Source: Rhizobium sp. BK196
Lineage (GTDB): Bacteria > Pseudomonadota > Alphaproteobacteria > Rhizobiales > Rhizobiaceae
Reading direction: 5' to 3'
DNA length: 64,000 nt
Assembly: GCF_014193255.1 (NCBI RefSeq)
Contig: NZ_JACHZB010000009.1
Location: 186,001 to 250,000 of the forward strand
The notes under the pieces were generated by a model, which saw only the letters and a program-made list of their open reading frames with translations, was not told the origin of the DNA and did no database searches. A program made the position numbers and the translations under genes. This document shows positions 17,652 through 25,844 of this stretch, piece by piece (the stretch's first letter is position 1; each line of letters opens with the position of its first letter).

Positions 17652-19854
17652 TGTCGCTCTCCTCGGGCAGAAGAAGCTCAAAGCACGTGGCATAACCTTC
17701 CGGTGGATCGACGACCTCAACGCTGCCACCGGCATTAGTCGCGATTTGCTCCACTATCCAAAGGCCTAGCCCCGTGCCCTGAGCGTGCTCGGTGTCAGAA
17801 GCGCTCGAAGTCGGCGCACTCTGTCGCGTTACGAATGCCTCAAAGATCCGCTCCCGCATCTCAACGGGTACACCATCCCCGGTGTCACAAAATCTTAGTC
17901 GAACCTTGTGGTCCTCTGCGTCACGATCCGCCGCAACGAGGATCCTTCTTGCCTTGCTGGTACGCTTCATCGCTTTTAATGCGTTGGTGTGAAAGTTCAA
18001 AAGGACCGAGGCCAGCTCCGCCTCATGCATTGGGACCGTATACAGCGGATCGAGCGGCGGCGTGTCGATGTCAATCTTCGTGGATTGGGTTTCCGCGTGC
18101 GCACGTATTCCACGCGCGAAATCCTCAACTGCTTTGCTGAGGCTTACCGGATGAATCTCGCGAAGAGCACGGCTAGCGACTGTAGCGTTTAGGTAGCCTG
18201 TCAAAGTATCCAAACGGACCAATGCTTCTCGTGCCCGTGAAGCCAAGGAAAGGAATTTTGCATCATTCTGCTTTGCTGAGATCGCCACGTCGAACACACG
18301 ATCAAGGTCCAACCTGAACGCTTCGAAAGCCATTCCGGTCTCATGGCTAAACTCGGCCGTTGTCATGCCGAGGGACGAAAGAAGCCTCATCATCGCGGCC
18401 TCATCGGCGACGCGACGTTGCTCCGTCACCATGATCAGTTCTTGCTGCTCGATAATTTTCTCGGCCGCCTCGGCACTCTTGATGAGAAGCTTTGCAGGCG
18501 CAGGATCTGGCGAAGAATTGGCGACAATCTCGGCTGCTTCGCGGGCAGCACGCATGGCAGCACGCGCTTCCGACAAGGCTGTCGTCACTTCCGGCCGCGG
18601 AGAAGGTGTGCTGGTCCTGGTCTTCCGTCCGCGGTCGGCATGGATTTCAGTTGCTGCGGTGATGAGCGTGGACGACGTGACGTTTCGAAGCTCTCGGAAA
18701 GCCGCAGTTTCGATCAGGCCCTCGCGAGATGTGTGTTCCTCGAACAAAGCCCCTTCGGGGTCGGAAACTTCAACGACACCAAAGAAGTTTCTGTTTGCGA
18801 TCGGTGCGAGGAAGTCTCGGCGACTATAGATCTCATCGAGCCTCAACCAGTCGTCGTCGCGCTCACCGTAGGGCGTTACCCTGAAGCCGTTTCGATAGAG
18901 CCTGATGCCTCCTTCGCGCGACAGGATATCTCTGACCCGAGTGAAGACGACACTTGGCAATAAGTTGGGGTCGAGGATGACGTGATAAGCTTTCATTGCG
19001 ACGTTTCGAAGAGACCCATAAGTGACCATCTCGGAGCTGTCGCGGGCCTCATGATGGATGGGGCGCCAGTCCCGTAGCTCCCCGAAGGCATTCTTTGTTA
19101 TTCGCCACATCGCCCGACCGCTATCGTCGACTCGCATTTCAATAACCACGGGCAGGTGATCGAGTATCTCGGTCTGCATGTTTGCGACGACAGTCTCATC
19201 TTGGAAAAGACCGCCGCCGTCGCGGAACTCCACCGTAAATCCTGGATCGATCGTGGAATCCTTGACAGGCGTAACCGGAAAGGGCTGCTGTAGAGCGAGG
19301 ACGCTCCGCCAGCAGCTCCTGATTTGACCGGTCGTCCAATCGTCATGCAGTCCTTCGATTCTCAACGTTGTCCCTGGCGCAGTGGCAGGCAGTTCCTGAA
19401 GAGTGACGGATATGTCATCGAGACGCTTGCCGGATGTAAATTGGCTCCAGTCAGCAATGAGTTGCCATGCCGATGGTTGACCCTCAACTTGTGTGGTTAA
19501 AACCAGCCGGTCGCCAAGGCGCTGTGCCGAAAATCTTCCGATCCCTTTTCTACCGGCCCTAGTGCGCTTATAGGACGGGGACTTTGGTTCGAGGACCTTA
19601 AGGTCCGATGCGAGCCTCAGAAACCCATTGAGTATGTCATCTCGCGACATACCGACGCCGTTATCGTGGATCGATAGGACGGCACCTGGACCTCCTCGGC
19701 CGTCGAACGAGACGATAACAGTGGTGGCATCGGCGTCGTAAGCATTCTTTACCAACTCTACCAGGGCTGTTTCCTGCTTCGCGACGAGTTCGCGCCCGAG
19801 CCGGTTTATGATTGCCGCGTCGGCATGAAAAGTGACATTCTCAATCATGGCCAT
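17644..19854 (-). CDS. Double GHKL ATPase / histidine-kinase-like protein
   Basis: A 736-residue cytosolic protein with two GHKL ATPase folds. The N-terminal one is Hsp90/MORC-like: ELVKNAYDADA (about 33-42), IHDNGVGM (62-69) and GRKGIGRFSA (101-110). A middle region (GGIRLYRNGFRVTPYG) follows, then an Ala/Glu-rich coiled coil (about 420-490). The C-terminal part is kinase-like: candidate phospho-His504 in EFSHETG, N-box LLNFHTNALKAM, FCDTGDGVP and GTGLGL (about 693-698). No membrane helices are seen. Starts overlap the methylase gene by 14 bases (ATG at 19854 or 19848). It probably senses an intracellular, perhaps DNA-linked, cue and signals to the receiver protein downstream. Confidence 0.85.
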   Translation of the reverse strand: MAMIENVTFHADAAIINRLGRELVAKQETALVELVKNAYDADATTVIVSFDGRGGPGAVLSIHDNGVGMSRDDILNGFLRLASDLKVLEPKSPSYKRTRAGRKGIGRFSAQRLGDRLVLTTQVEGQPSAWQLIADWSQFTSGKRLDDISVTLQELPATAPGTTLRIEGLHDDWTTGQIRSCWRSVLALQQPFPVTPVKDSTIDPGFTVEFRDGGGLFQDETVVANMQTEILDHLPVVIEMRVDDSGRAMWRITKNAFGELRDWRPIHHEARDSSEMVTYGSLRNVAMKAYHVILDPNLLPSVVFTRVRDILSREGGIRLYRNGFRVTPYGERDDDWLRLDEIYSRRDFLAPIANRNFFGVVEVSDPEGALFEEHTSREGLIETAAFRELRNVTSSTLITAATEIHADRGRKTRTSTPSPRPEVTTALSEARAAMRAAREAAEIVANSSPDPAPAKLLIKSAEAAEKIIEQQELIMVTEQRRVADEAAMMRLLSSLGMTTAEFSHETGMAFEAFRLDLDRVFDVAISAKQNDAKFLSLASRAREALVRLDTLTGYLNATVASRALREIHPVSLSKAVEDFARGIRAHAETQSTKIDIDTPPLDPLYTVPMHEAELASVLLNFHTNALKAMKRTSKARRILVAADRDAEDHKVRLRFCDTGDGVPVEMRERIFEAFVTRQSAPTSSASDTEHAQGTGLGLWIVEQIATNAGGSVEVVDPPEGYATCFELLLPEESDNG

Positions 19855-21418
19855 ACTCGAATTGGCGGGCTTCTCCGCGCCGTCTGGCGCCGCGAACGTT
19901 TTCTAGCGTTTCCTCGAGTTCGCGGGCAGCCGTCTGCCATTCCGCGCCCAGGATCGCAGGAAGCATTACAGCGTCCGCAAGGCGCCGAGCTTCGTCAATC
20001 TGGCCGCTACGAAGTTTTTGGTCGATTTCAAGAATTGCTTCGGGTGCCACACCGTCAGCGTGCGTGAGGGTTGGCATCAATCGCGCCTCCTGCAGTTCGA
20101 ACTTCAGCAGACCGCCGCCATATCCTCTGCCAATCCCTTCGGCGCACAGCTGACCGAATGTAGACAAGATGGACACGACGGCCGACAACCGGTCGCACGC
20201 CGTGGTTGCTGGTTTGAAAGTGACCTGATGTAGGGTGTTTGTGCAAAAAACTCCGTCCTCGACCAAGGCTAACCGAGGACCTTTATCGTTCATATAGGTA
20301 AAAACAGCATCACATTGTCCGGTCTTACCGACCATCCACCAGGGCGACCGCTTGTTGAACCACAATGTCTCTCGCCTTGCTCTTGCATTGATCAACGCCA
20401 ATCTCGAACGGACGCCGCTGCCTCGCTCACCTAGCTCTCGCGGCGTAAGCATCCACGTTCTCTCCCCGTCGTGAGCGAGGCCACAAAGATCGTCCTTTTC
20501 GACGACGATGCCTTGAACGTGCTTGGCGCGGGTGATCATGGGAGTGAGGTCGTGGTGATCGATCCGATATTTTGCGACATCCTGTTGGTTGAGCAGAAAC
20601 ACAGCGTTTCTCCCGGTCACGAGGCCGATAGAGAGGTCAGCGATTTCTCCAAGCGGTCGGGAAGCCTTCTTCAGCGCTTCAAACGCCGGCGTCTTGGCGT
20701 AGGCTCTGCTCAGTTTCCCACGCGCGACGCCGTCGTAGCGCCAAACACCACGAGTTATCGCCGACGCCGGTCCGGCCTGATAACCATCCGCCAAAATGAG
20801 TACACCCCGTTCGTCTGCCGATCCAATCCATGACGGTTTGTTCGGGAGTTCCTGCAGGGAAAGATCACGAAACTCCTCTTTCAGTTGGAGCAGAAGATCT
20901 TCACCATACCGACTAAAGCTCGCCGCGGCGGGCACAAGGAAGGCCATCCGGCCACCCGGCCGCAAAAACTTACGCGCGTGCAGGGCGAAATATACCCACA
21001 GACCCGCCGCTCCTTTGACTGGATAACGCTTCTTGAGCCGAGTTCGGTCTTCGAGGCTGAGCTGATGATTGCGGGTAAACGGAGGATTTGCCAAGATTAC
21101 GTCGACGGGAGCGGTCGTTTCGGGGTCCAGCTCGAAGAAGTCCGAATGGATCAAATCGACGTCAGGGCCAACCGATGCTCTGAGCCTGTCAATAACACAT
21201 CTGTCCACGTCACACGCTATAGCACCGAACTTCGGAGCGAGATGCAGCGTTCGCGCATACGCCAGTGCAGGGAGGAGGAGGCCACCTTCCCCGACGCTGG
21301 GCTCGAGGATGCGTTCATGTCCGGTGCGTACTGCCCAGGAGACAATGGAATTCGCTTCGAATGCGGGGGTAAAAAACTGACCTAGCAGCTTGCGACCTGT
21401 CAGCTCCTGGATCCCCAT
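19841..21418 (-). CDS. N6-adenine DNA methyltransferase (M.TaqI/PaeR7I-like)
   Basis: A 525-residue adenine-N6 methyltransferase. It begins with GQFFTP (residues 13-18), has SAM motif I LEPSVGEGGL (38-47) and catalytic motif IV NPPF (111-114), followed by a long C-terminal target-recognition region. Size and order match gamma-class type II enzymes such as M.PaeR7I. No matching restriction endonuclease overlaps it; instead it is followed by a double-GHKL protein with a 14-base overlap. The ATG at 21418 is preferred (GGATGGGG upstream). It may mark self DNA for the operon. Confidence 0.85.
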   Translation of the reverse strand: MGIQELTGRKLLGQFFTPAFEANSIVSWAVRTGHERILEPSVGEGGLLLPALAYARTLHLAPKFGAIACDVDRCVIDRLRASVGPDVDLIHSDFFELDPETTAPVDVILANPPFTRNHQLSLEDRTRLKKRYPVKGAAGLWVYFALHARKFLRPGGRMAFLVPAAASFSRYGEDLLLQLKEEFRDLSLQELPNKPSWIGSADERGVLILADGYQAGPASAITRGVWRYDGVARGKLSRAYAKTPAFEALKKASRPLGEIADLSIGLVTGRNAVFLLNQQDVAKYRIDHHDLTPMITRAKHVQGIVVEKDDLCGLAHDGERTWMLTPRELGERGSGVRSRLALINARARRETLWFNKRSPWWMVGKTGQCDAVFTYMNDKGPRLALVEDGVFCTNTLHQVTFKPATTACDRLSAVVSILSTFGQLCAEGIGRGYGGGLLKFELQEARLMPTLTHADGVAPEAILEIDQKLRSGQIDEARRLADAVMLPAILGAEWQTAARELEETLENVRGARRRGEARQFEYGHD

Positions 21419-21551
21419 TTTTACCCCATCCACTTCGTGTTGAGCCAGCACGACCCACAAGTTTTGCCAATCCCATCGCCCTATGCGACTGACACGCCCT
21501 GCTTGTGATAGAATAGAAGCTGGGCGCCGCCAAGGGCTGGACCCGACCTAA

Positions 21552-22631
21552 CTACACCTGCGGGAAAAACTTGCATGGCATTGAGGGGTCGAGAAATGTG
21601 AGCGGATTGGTTGGTCCGAGCACATATTCCGGCCACTCGAGCGCAATCTTGTCGACGGCTGAACGACTTGCCGACACCTCGGCGTCAAAATCAGCAAAGT
21701 CCCGGTGCCTGAAATCGGGGCGAAGGGTGTGCTGAGCTGTTTCGACCAGCTCTTCAAGTAGAGGCAGTATGATAGCCTTCCCAGCGATGCTGGGTATCGT
21801 GAGACGGATCGCGCTACGGGTAGCGTCGAGGCATATGTGGCAGACATTCACATGCAAGCGGCGCGTCGAGCGGAGAAAAGCAGGATAGTCAAATATCCTA
21901 TTGTTTCGGGCAACTAGGCTTACATCACACAGAAATCCGGGCCGTCCCATAATTGATTGGGGCTGCTGAGCGCGCAACCACGGTCTCCTTAAGACGCCAA
22001 CGGTCACAGCCATGGACAGATCGCGGGGAGCGTGTCCAATCCGCGCAAACTTGTTCGGCTCAACTTCTGCCCATGGAAATGGATCAAAAGCAGCATATCG
22101 TTGCGCGACAGGATCCTTGCTTGGATCGAGGATCGGAATTGCATTGTTGTACGATGTGCAAAAGTCCCAGAATCCGGCGTCTATGTCGCTCACCAATTGA
22201 CGAACGCGGCGCAGGTCTCCTTCATGCCCGTTTCGAAAATGGGCGACCCTATTCCTGATCTGATCGACTTCGGTCAATCTTGCCTTCCAAATGTCCTTGG
22301 GAGGAAGGTACTCGTGAAAAAGCCGCCAGTGTTTGCTGATCGTCCGCTGCAAATTTGAGAAGAGGATGTAGCTTAGCTTCGATTTTTCTCTCGTCGGCAT
22401 GTGGGTTAACCGGCTGTCGCTAGCCTTTGCCCTGGCTTCATTTCCCTGAATGTAAGTCGACCAAGTCGCGCCATACCGAGCAGATAGCTCAACGTAGGCC
22501 ATTTCCCTCATCCAGATTTCAATGTGCCAAAGCAGGCCGTAGAGCAATAACCGATCGGGAGGCAGGCTGTCAGCGAAATCCGCCGGCACAGGTGACGATG
22601 TCGATTCTGGTGTGGAAGTTGGATCATCCAT
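21552..22631 (-). CDS. HEPN-domain protein with RNase-type RxxxxH motif
   Basis: A 359-residue protein. Its N-terminal ~150 residues look like a HEPN helical bundle (LLLYGLLWHIEIWMREMAYV ... LSYILFSNLQRTI) carrying RNRVAH (Arg126-His131), the Rx4H motif that defines catalytic HEPN RNases. The C-terminal ~200 residues are not recognised. It lies just upstream of the methylase operon on the same strand (133 bp gap) and is divergent from the Mrr-like nuclease. Candidate effector toxin of the island. The ATG at 22631 is chosen over a TTG at 22640. Confidence 0.7.
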   Translation of the reverse strand: MDDPTSTPESTSSPVPADFADSLPPDRLLLYGLLWHIEIWMREMAYVELSARYGATWSTYIQGNEARAKASDSRLTHMPTREKSKLSYILFSNLQRTISKHWRLFHEYLPPKDIWKARLTEVDQIRNRVAHFRNGHEGDLRRVRQLVSDIDAGFWDFCTSYNNAIPILDPSKDPVAQRYAAFDPFPWAEVEPNKFARIGHAPRDLSMAVTVGVLRRPWLRAQQPQSIMGRPGFLCDVSLVARNNRIFDYPAFLRSTRRLHVNVCHICLDATRSAIRLTIPSIAGKAIILPLLEELVETAQHTLRPDFRHRDFADFDAEVSASRSAVDKIALEWPEYVLGPTNPLTFLDPSMPCKFFPQV

Positions 22632-22801
22632 GTTTGGCAATCGGAACGGTTGTAAATGGATACTTCTACCTCACTTTAAGGAAACATGAAACGCCGCCGT
22701 GGATATCTGCTGAGTCCATCCCTGCGAGCCTACGAAACGCTTGAAAGTTCGATGTCTTAAAGAAAGGATCTTCGGTAACTGACATATTACTGGAAGATCA
22801 G

Positions 22802-24052
22802 ATGCCCATTTTAGATTTCAGAGAGCTTTCTACATCCAAATCCAATTCGCCGGCGGGAGAGGATCTCGAAGGTCTTGTTCGAGAGCTTGGAAAGCTGCTC
22901 GGTCTTAACCCCGAGTGGTCCGGTCGTGGTGCAGATCAGGGGCGAGATTTATTTTTCACCGAAAGTCGAAAAGGTGCCGTTGGGTCGCGGAACTTGCGAT
23001 GGCTTGTTAGCTGCAAGGATTTTGCGCAGTCAGGAAGATCAGTGTCTGAGACGGACGTCGGCTCCGTATCGGACAAGATCGCGCAACACAAAGCTGATGG
23101 CTTTCTCCTTGCAACAACAACGACGGTAAGTACCGGCCTCAAGTTTTTGCTGGACGGACTAAATGAGCAAGGCGTGGCGGAGACCAAGGTATGGGATCGA
23201 CATGAACTGGAACACCTCCTGCTCAGGGATGCCAACATCGGCCTCGTGAAGCGATTTTTGCCTGCGAGCTATATCGCCTACCAACGGTTAAGCAGTCTAC
23301 CACAGGCCTTGGAATCGCTTAAAGTCTTAGTTCCACCGGCGGTCTACAAGAAAATACAAAGCGTTATCGAAACATACCATGTCGAGGACAGCTGGATAAG
23401 TGGAGAGCGGATCTGGCCTCACGACCAAGCCAGCGCCAGAACGATAGATCGCGCACTCTCGCTCCTACTTGAGAGAAGCGATCCAGTCCAATCGGCCCAA
23501 GAGCTTGCCTATGGCGAAATTGAGTTCGATGCATTTGACGCCACTCTCAAGACACTCGCAGCGTTGAAGCCGGCCCAAACTGCACAGCTTTGTCGTGAGC
23601 TTGTCAAAGCCAGAAACGGTGAGGGCCCGTCGTTGTTCGCGTTCCGGTTCTACGCGGAACGGTATGAGCCGAACAATGAGGAACAAATAGAATTAGCAGT
23701 CGAGTTAGCAGACGAAGACTTGGCTGAACTCTACGCAGACGAAATTGGTGTCTTCATATATGAAGAACTTACGACAGCCCCCGAGAAATACCGCGCCTGG
23801 GACGATCTCGATCCGTTATCCTCTCACACAACGCTCGAAGGGGCGCACTCATATGATTTGTCTGTTAGGCCTAGCGAAGATCGTTCGAGAATTGAATTCC
23901 TTGCTTCTGTCGAGGTTTCTGTCGAACTCTCTTATGACAAGGAAACTTCGCCCACGTCCATGCCATTTCCCGGAAAGGTGCGGGGATACATTGACCCGTA
24001 TGGAATCTACATCGATGATTTCACAGTGGACACACAGGCATTTTACGAATGA
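22802..24052 (+). CDS. Mrr-like PD-(D/E)xK nuclease domain protein
   Basis: A 416-residue protein with an N-terminal restriction-endonuclease-like domain. GRGADQGRDLFF supplies Asp49; WLVSCKDF supplies Lys72 at the position of the (E/Q)xK motif; and HKADGFLLATTTTVSTGLK is the usual strand-helix end of Mrr_cat folds. The (E/Q) position is Ser/Cys here, an imperfect motif. The remaining ~280 residues are acidic and unrecognised. The ATG has GGAAGATC just upstream. It is divergent from the HEPN gene and convergent with gajB, so it may be a stand-alone defence nuclease. Confidence 0.7.
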   Translation: MPILDFRELSTSKSNSPAGEDLEGLVRELGKLLGLNPEWSGRGADQGRDLFFTESRKGAVGSRNLRWLVSCKDFAQSGRSVSETDVGSVSDKIAQHKADGFLLATTTTVSTGLKFLLDGLNEQGVAETKVWDRHELEHLLLRDANIGLVKRFLPASYIAYQRLSSLPQALESLKVLVPPAVYKKIQSVIETYHVEDSWISGERIWPHDQASARTIDRALSLLLERSDPVQSAQELAYGEIEFDAFDATLKTLAALKPAQTAQLCRELVKARNGEGPSLFAFRFYAERYEPNNEEQIELAVELADEDLAELYADEIGVFIYEELTTAPEKYRAWDDLDPLSSHTTLEGAHSYDLSVRPSEDRSRIEFLASVEVSVELSYDKETSPTSMPFPGKVRGYIDPYGIYIDDFTVDTQAFYE

Positions 24053-24128
24053 CAACCAACTAGTGGAGCGATGCCCAAAAGTTTCGGAACGAAGATGCTT
24101 CCGTTGGCGTGTTCGTCACGGTCCTTTT

Positions 24129-25844
24129 TCAAGGAAGAAGCTGGCATGGCTGGATTTGGGGCGTCATAATCGTCAGTGCGCGCCGAGCACGGGTGGCGGC
24201 GACATGGAGGTTGAAGCGGGCAGACCGTTCGCCATCCGCGCCGGGTCTCTGAACGTATCGTGAGAACAGGCCTTCAAAGACTATGACCTCATCGAATTCC
24301 TTTCCCTTCGCCTTGTGAATGGTCATCACGGTGACGCCGTGTTGCGGGCGGGCGGTCGCAGCGAATTGGTCCTCAACAACGGCTGCCGCCAGCAAGGCGC
24401 GGGCGTTGTTGTAGCTGCCATGGGTACGCCAAGCCTCCGCGAGCTTTGACTCGATCTGAGCGCCGCGCCTTAAAAGCCGCATGTGGCGGGCTTCCTTCGC
24501 CAGTGCCTTGAATTCATCCCGGTCGCTCGCGTTGAGCTGGGCGCGCACGACGCGCCAATCCGTCATGGGATCCCCGGTGAGCTGGATCGCTGCAGTGTCG
24601 GCCAGGAGGCTGAGAACGCCCGGACCGATACCGCGTCCGCCGAGCCCGTCCAGACCCCGCGCACGAACCGTCCTGGCAATTTCTCTGTACCGGCCTGCCT
24701 TTCGGATTGCTGTCGCGGATGCCTCCTCTGAACGGCCTAGTTCGAATGCGGCCAAGCCCTCGAGTATAGCGGCGGCATGGTCTTGATCACTCGGACGCGG
24801 CTCGATCAGGAGAGCAATCAGGTCTGCGGCGAGCATTGGGCCTTCGGCCGCAACCAGAATGTCGACCGGATAGGCAGGAAGGCCATGGGCCGCCTCGGCC
24901 ATATAGTCGAAGATGCTCACCGCTAGGACGTTCGCCGGCACGAGGACCGCGAGGGACCAGTCGGGATTGCGCCGCAGCCGGGCGACGGCCCTCAGGATTT
25001 CCTGCTTGAGCGGGCGGAGGCTGCGGCCGCGATATCGCGAGACGGAAACGCCTGCGTAGGCGGCAGCCGTATATTCACCCGCGATGATGTCATTAGCGAA
25101 CTGCGCTATCGCCGTGCCCGGGCTGCGATTGTTCTCGCCGGCAAAATCAAAGGGCGTGGGGTTAAATGCAGCGATGAATTCATCGAACCGGCGCGGGTGC
25201 GCGCCCTTAAAATCGTAAATCCTCTGCTGAGGATCGCCCAACGCGATAAGGCGACTATGCTGCCCGAGCTGGCTGATCATCTTCCACTCTTCGGTATTCG
25301 TGTCCTGAAACTCGTCGACGATGATCAGGGGATAGGCCCTGGCGTAAGCCCTCGCGAGCATCGGTGCTGCTTGGAAGAGCTCGGTCAACAAGATTGGGAA
25401 GAGGTCGAAGGCGATCAGGCCTTCCGTGTCGAACAGCTCTCGTTGCCGGGCCGATCGGGCGTCGCCATCGAGACCTGCGAGATGCGCCCTTGCCTGGGCC
25501 GGCAGAAGCAGAGACACTCCTTGTTTGGCGCAGAGGAGGTAGCCGTGGCTCTTCAATATCGTCCAGGCGAAGCCGTGATAGGTGTTGATCTCGATGCGCG
25601 ACATGAGTCCACGAGGGAGCGTGGCGGTCGCCTGTTCGGCGACGCGCGCCACAGTCGCCCTCGCGAAGCTGAGGAACAGTGCCTTACCCAGCAGGCCCAG
25701 TCTAGCTTCATTGAGATCGGCACATGCCTTGGCAAGCGCTATGGTGGTCTTGCCCGATCCGGCTCCACCCCGAACCAAAATGTTGCCATCTGTGCGGAGC
25801 AGGCGTTGTCTGTGTTCGCATAGGACCAACGCCATTGCGGTCAC
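24129..25844 (-). CDS. gajB: Gabija helicase GajB (UvrD/Rep-like)
   Basis: A 571-residue superfamily 1A helicase. It has Walker A GGAGSGKTT (about 24-32), Walker B/Q-loop VDEFQDTN, LGDPQQRIYDFKGA, and the late motifs TIHKAKGKEFDEV and HVAATRARRAL. Shorter than UvrD, as GajB proteins are. The GTG start overlaps the gajA stop (GTGA), so translation is coupled; an ATG follows three codons later. Gabija is an established antiphage system in which GajA is a nucleotide-regulated DNA nuclease and GajB a helicase/ATPase. It is convergent with the Mrr-like gene. Confidence 0.88.
   Translation of the reverse strand: MTAMALVLCEHRQRLLRTDGNILVRGGAGSGKTTIALAKACADLNEARLGLLGKALFLSFARATVARVAEQATATLPRGLMSRIEINTYHGFAWTILKSHGYLLCAKQGVSLLLPAQARAHLAGLDGDARSARQRELFDTEGLIAFDLFPILLTELFQAAPMLARAYARAYPLIIVDEFQDTNTEEWKMISQLGQHSRLIALGDPQQRIYDFKGAHPRRFDEFIAAFNPTPFDFAGENNRSPGTAIAQFANDIIAGEYTAAAYAGVSVSRYRGRSLRPLKQEILRAVARLRRNPDWSLAVLVPANVLAVSIFDYMAEAAHGLPAYPVDILVAAEGPMLAADLIALLIEPRPSDQDHAAAILEGLAAFELGRSEEASATAIRKAGRYREIARTVRARGLDGLGGRGIGPGVLSLLADTAAIQLTGDPMTDWRVVRAQLNASDRDEFKALAKEARHMRLLRRGAQIESKLAEAWRTHGSYNNARALLAAAVVEDQFAATARPQHGVTVMTIHKAKGKEFDEVIVFEGLFSRYVQRPGADGERSARFNLHVAATRARRALTIMTPQIQPCQLLP

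Noticed and set aside
15805..21418. Classical restriction-modification or BREX-type system
   Set aside because: No restriction endonuclease, PglZ, BrxC or specificity subunit is present; the partners are GHKL and receiver proteins.
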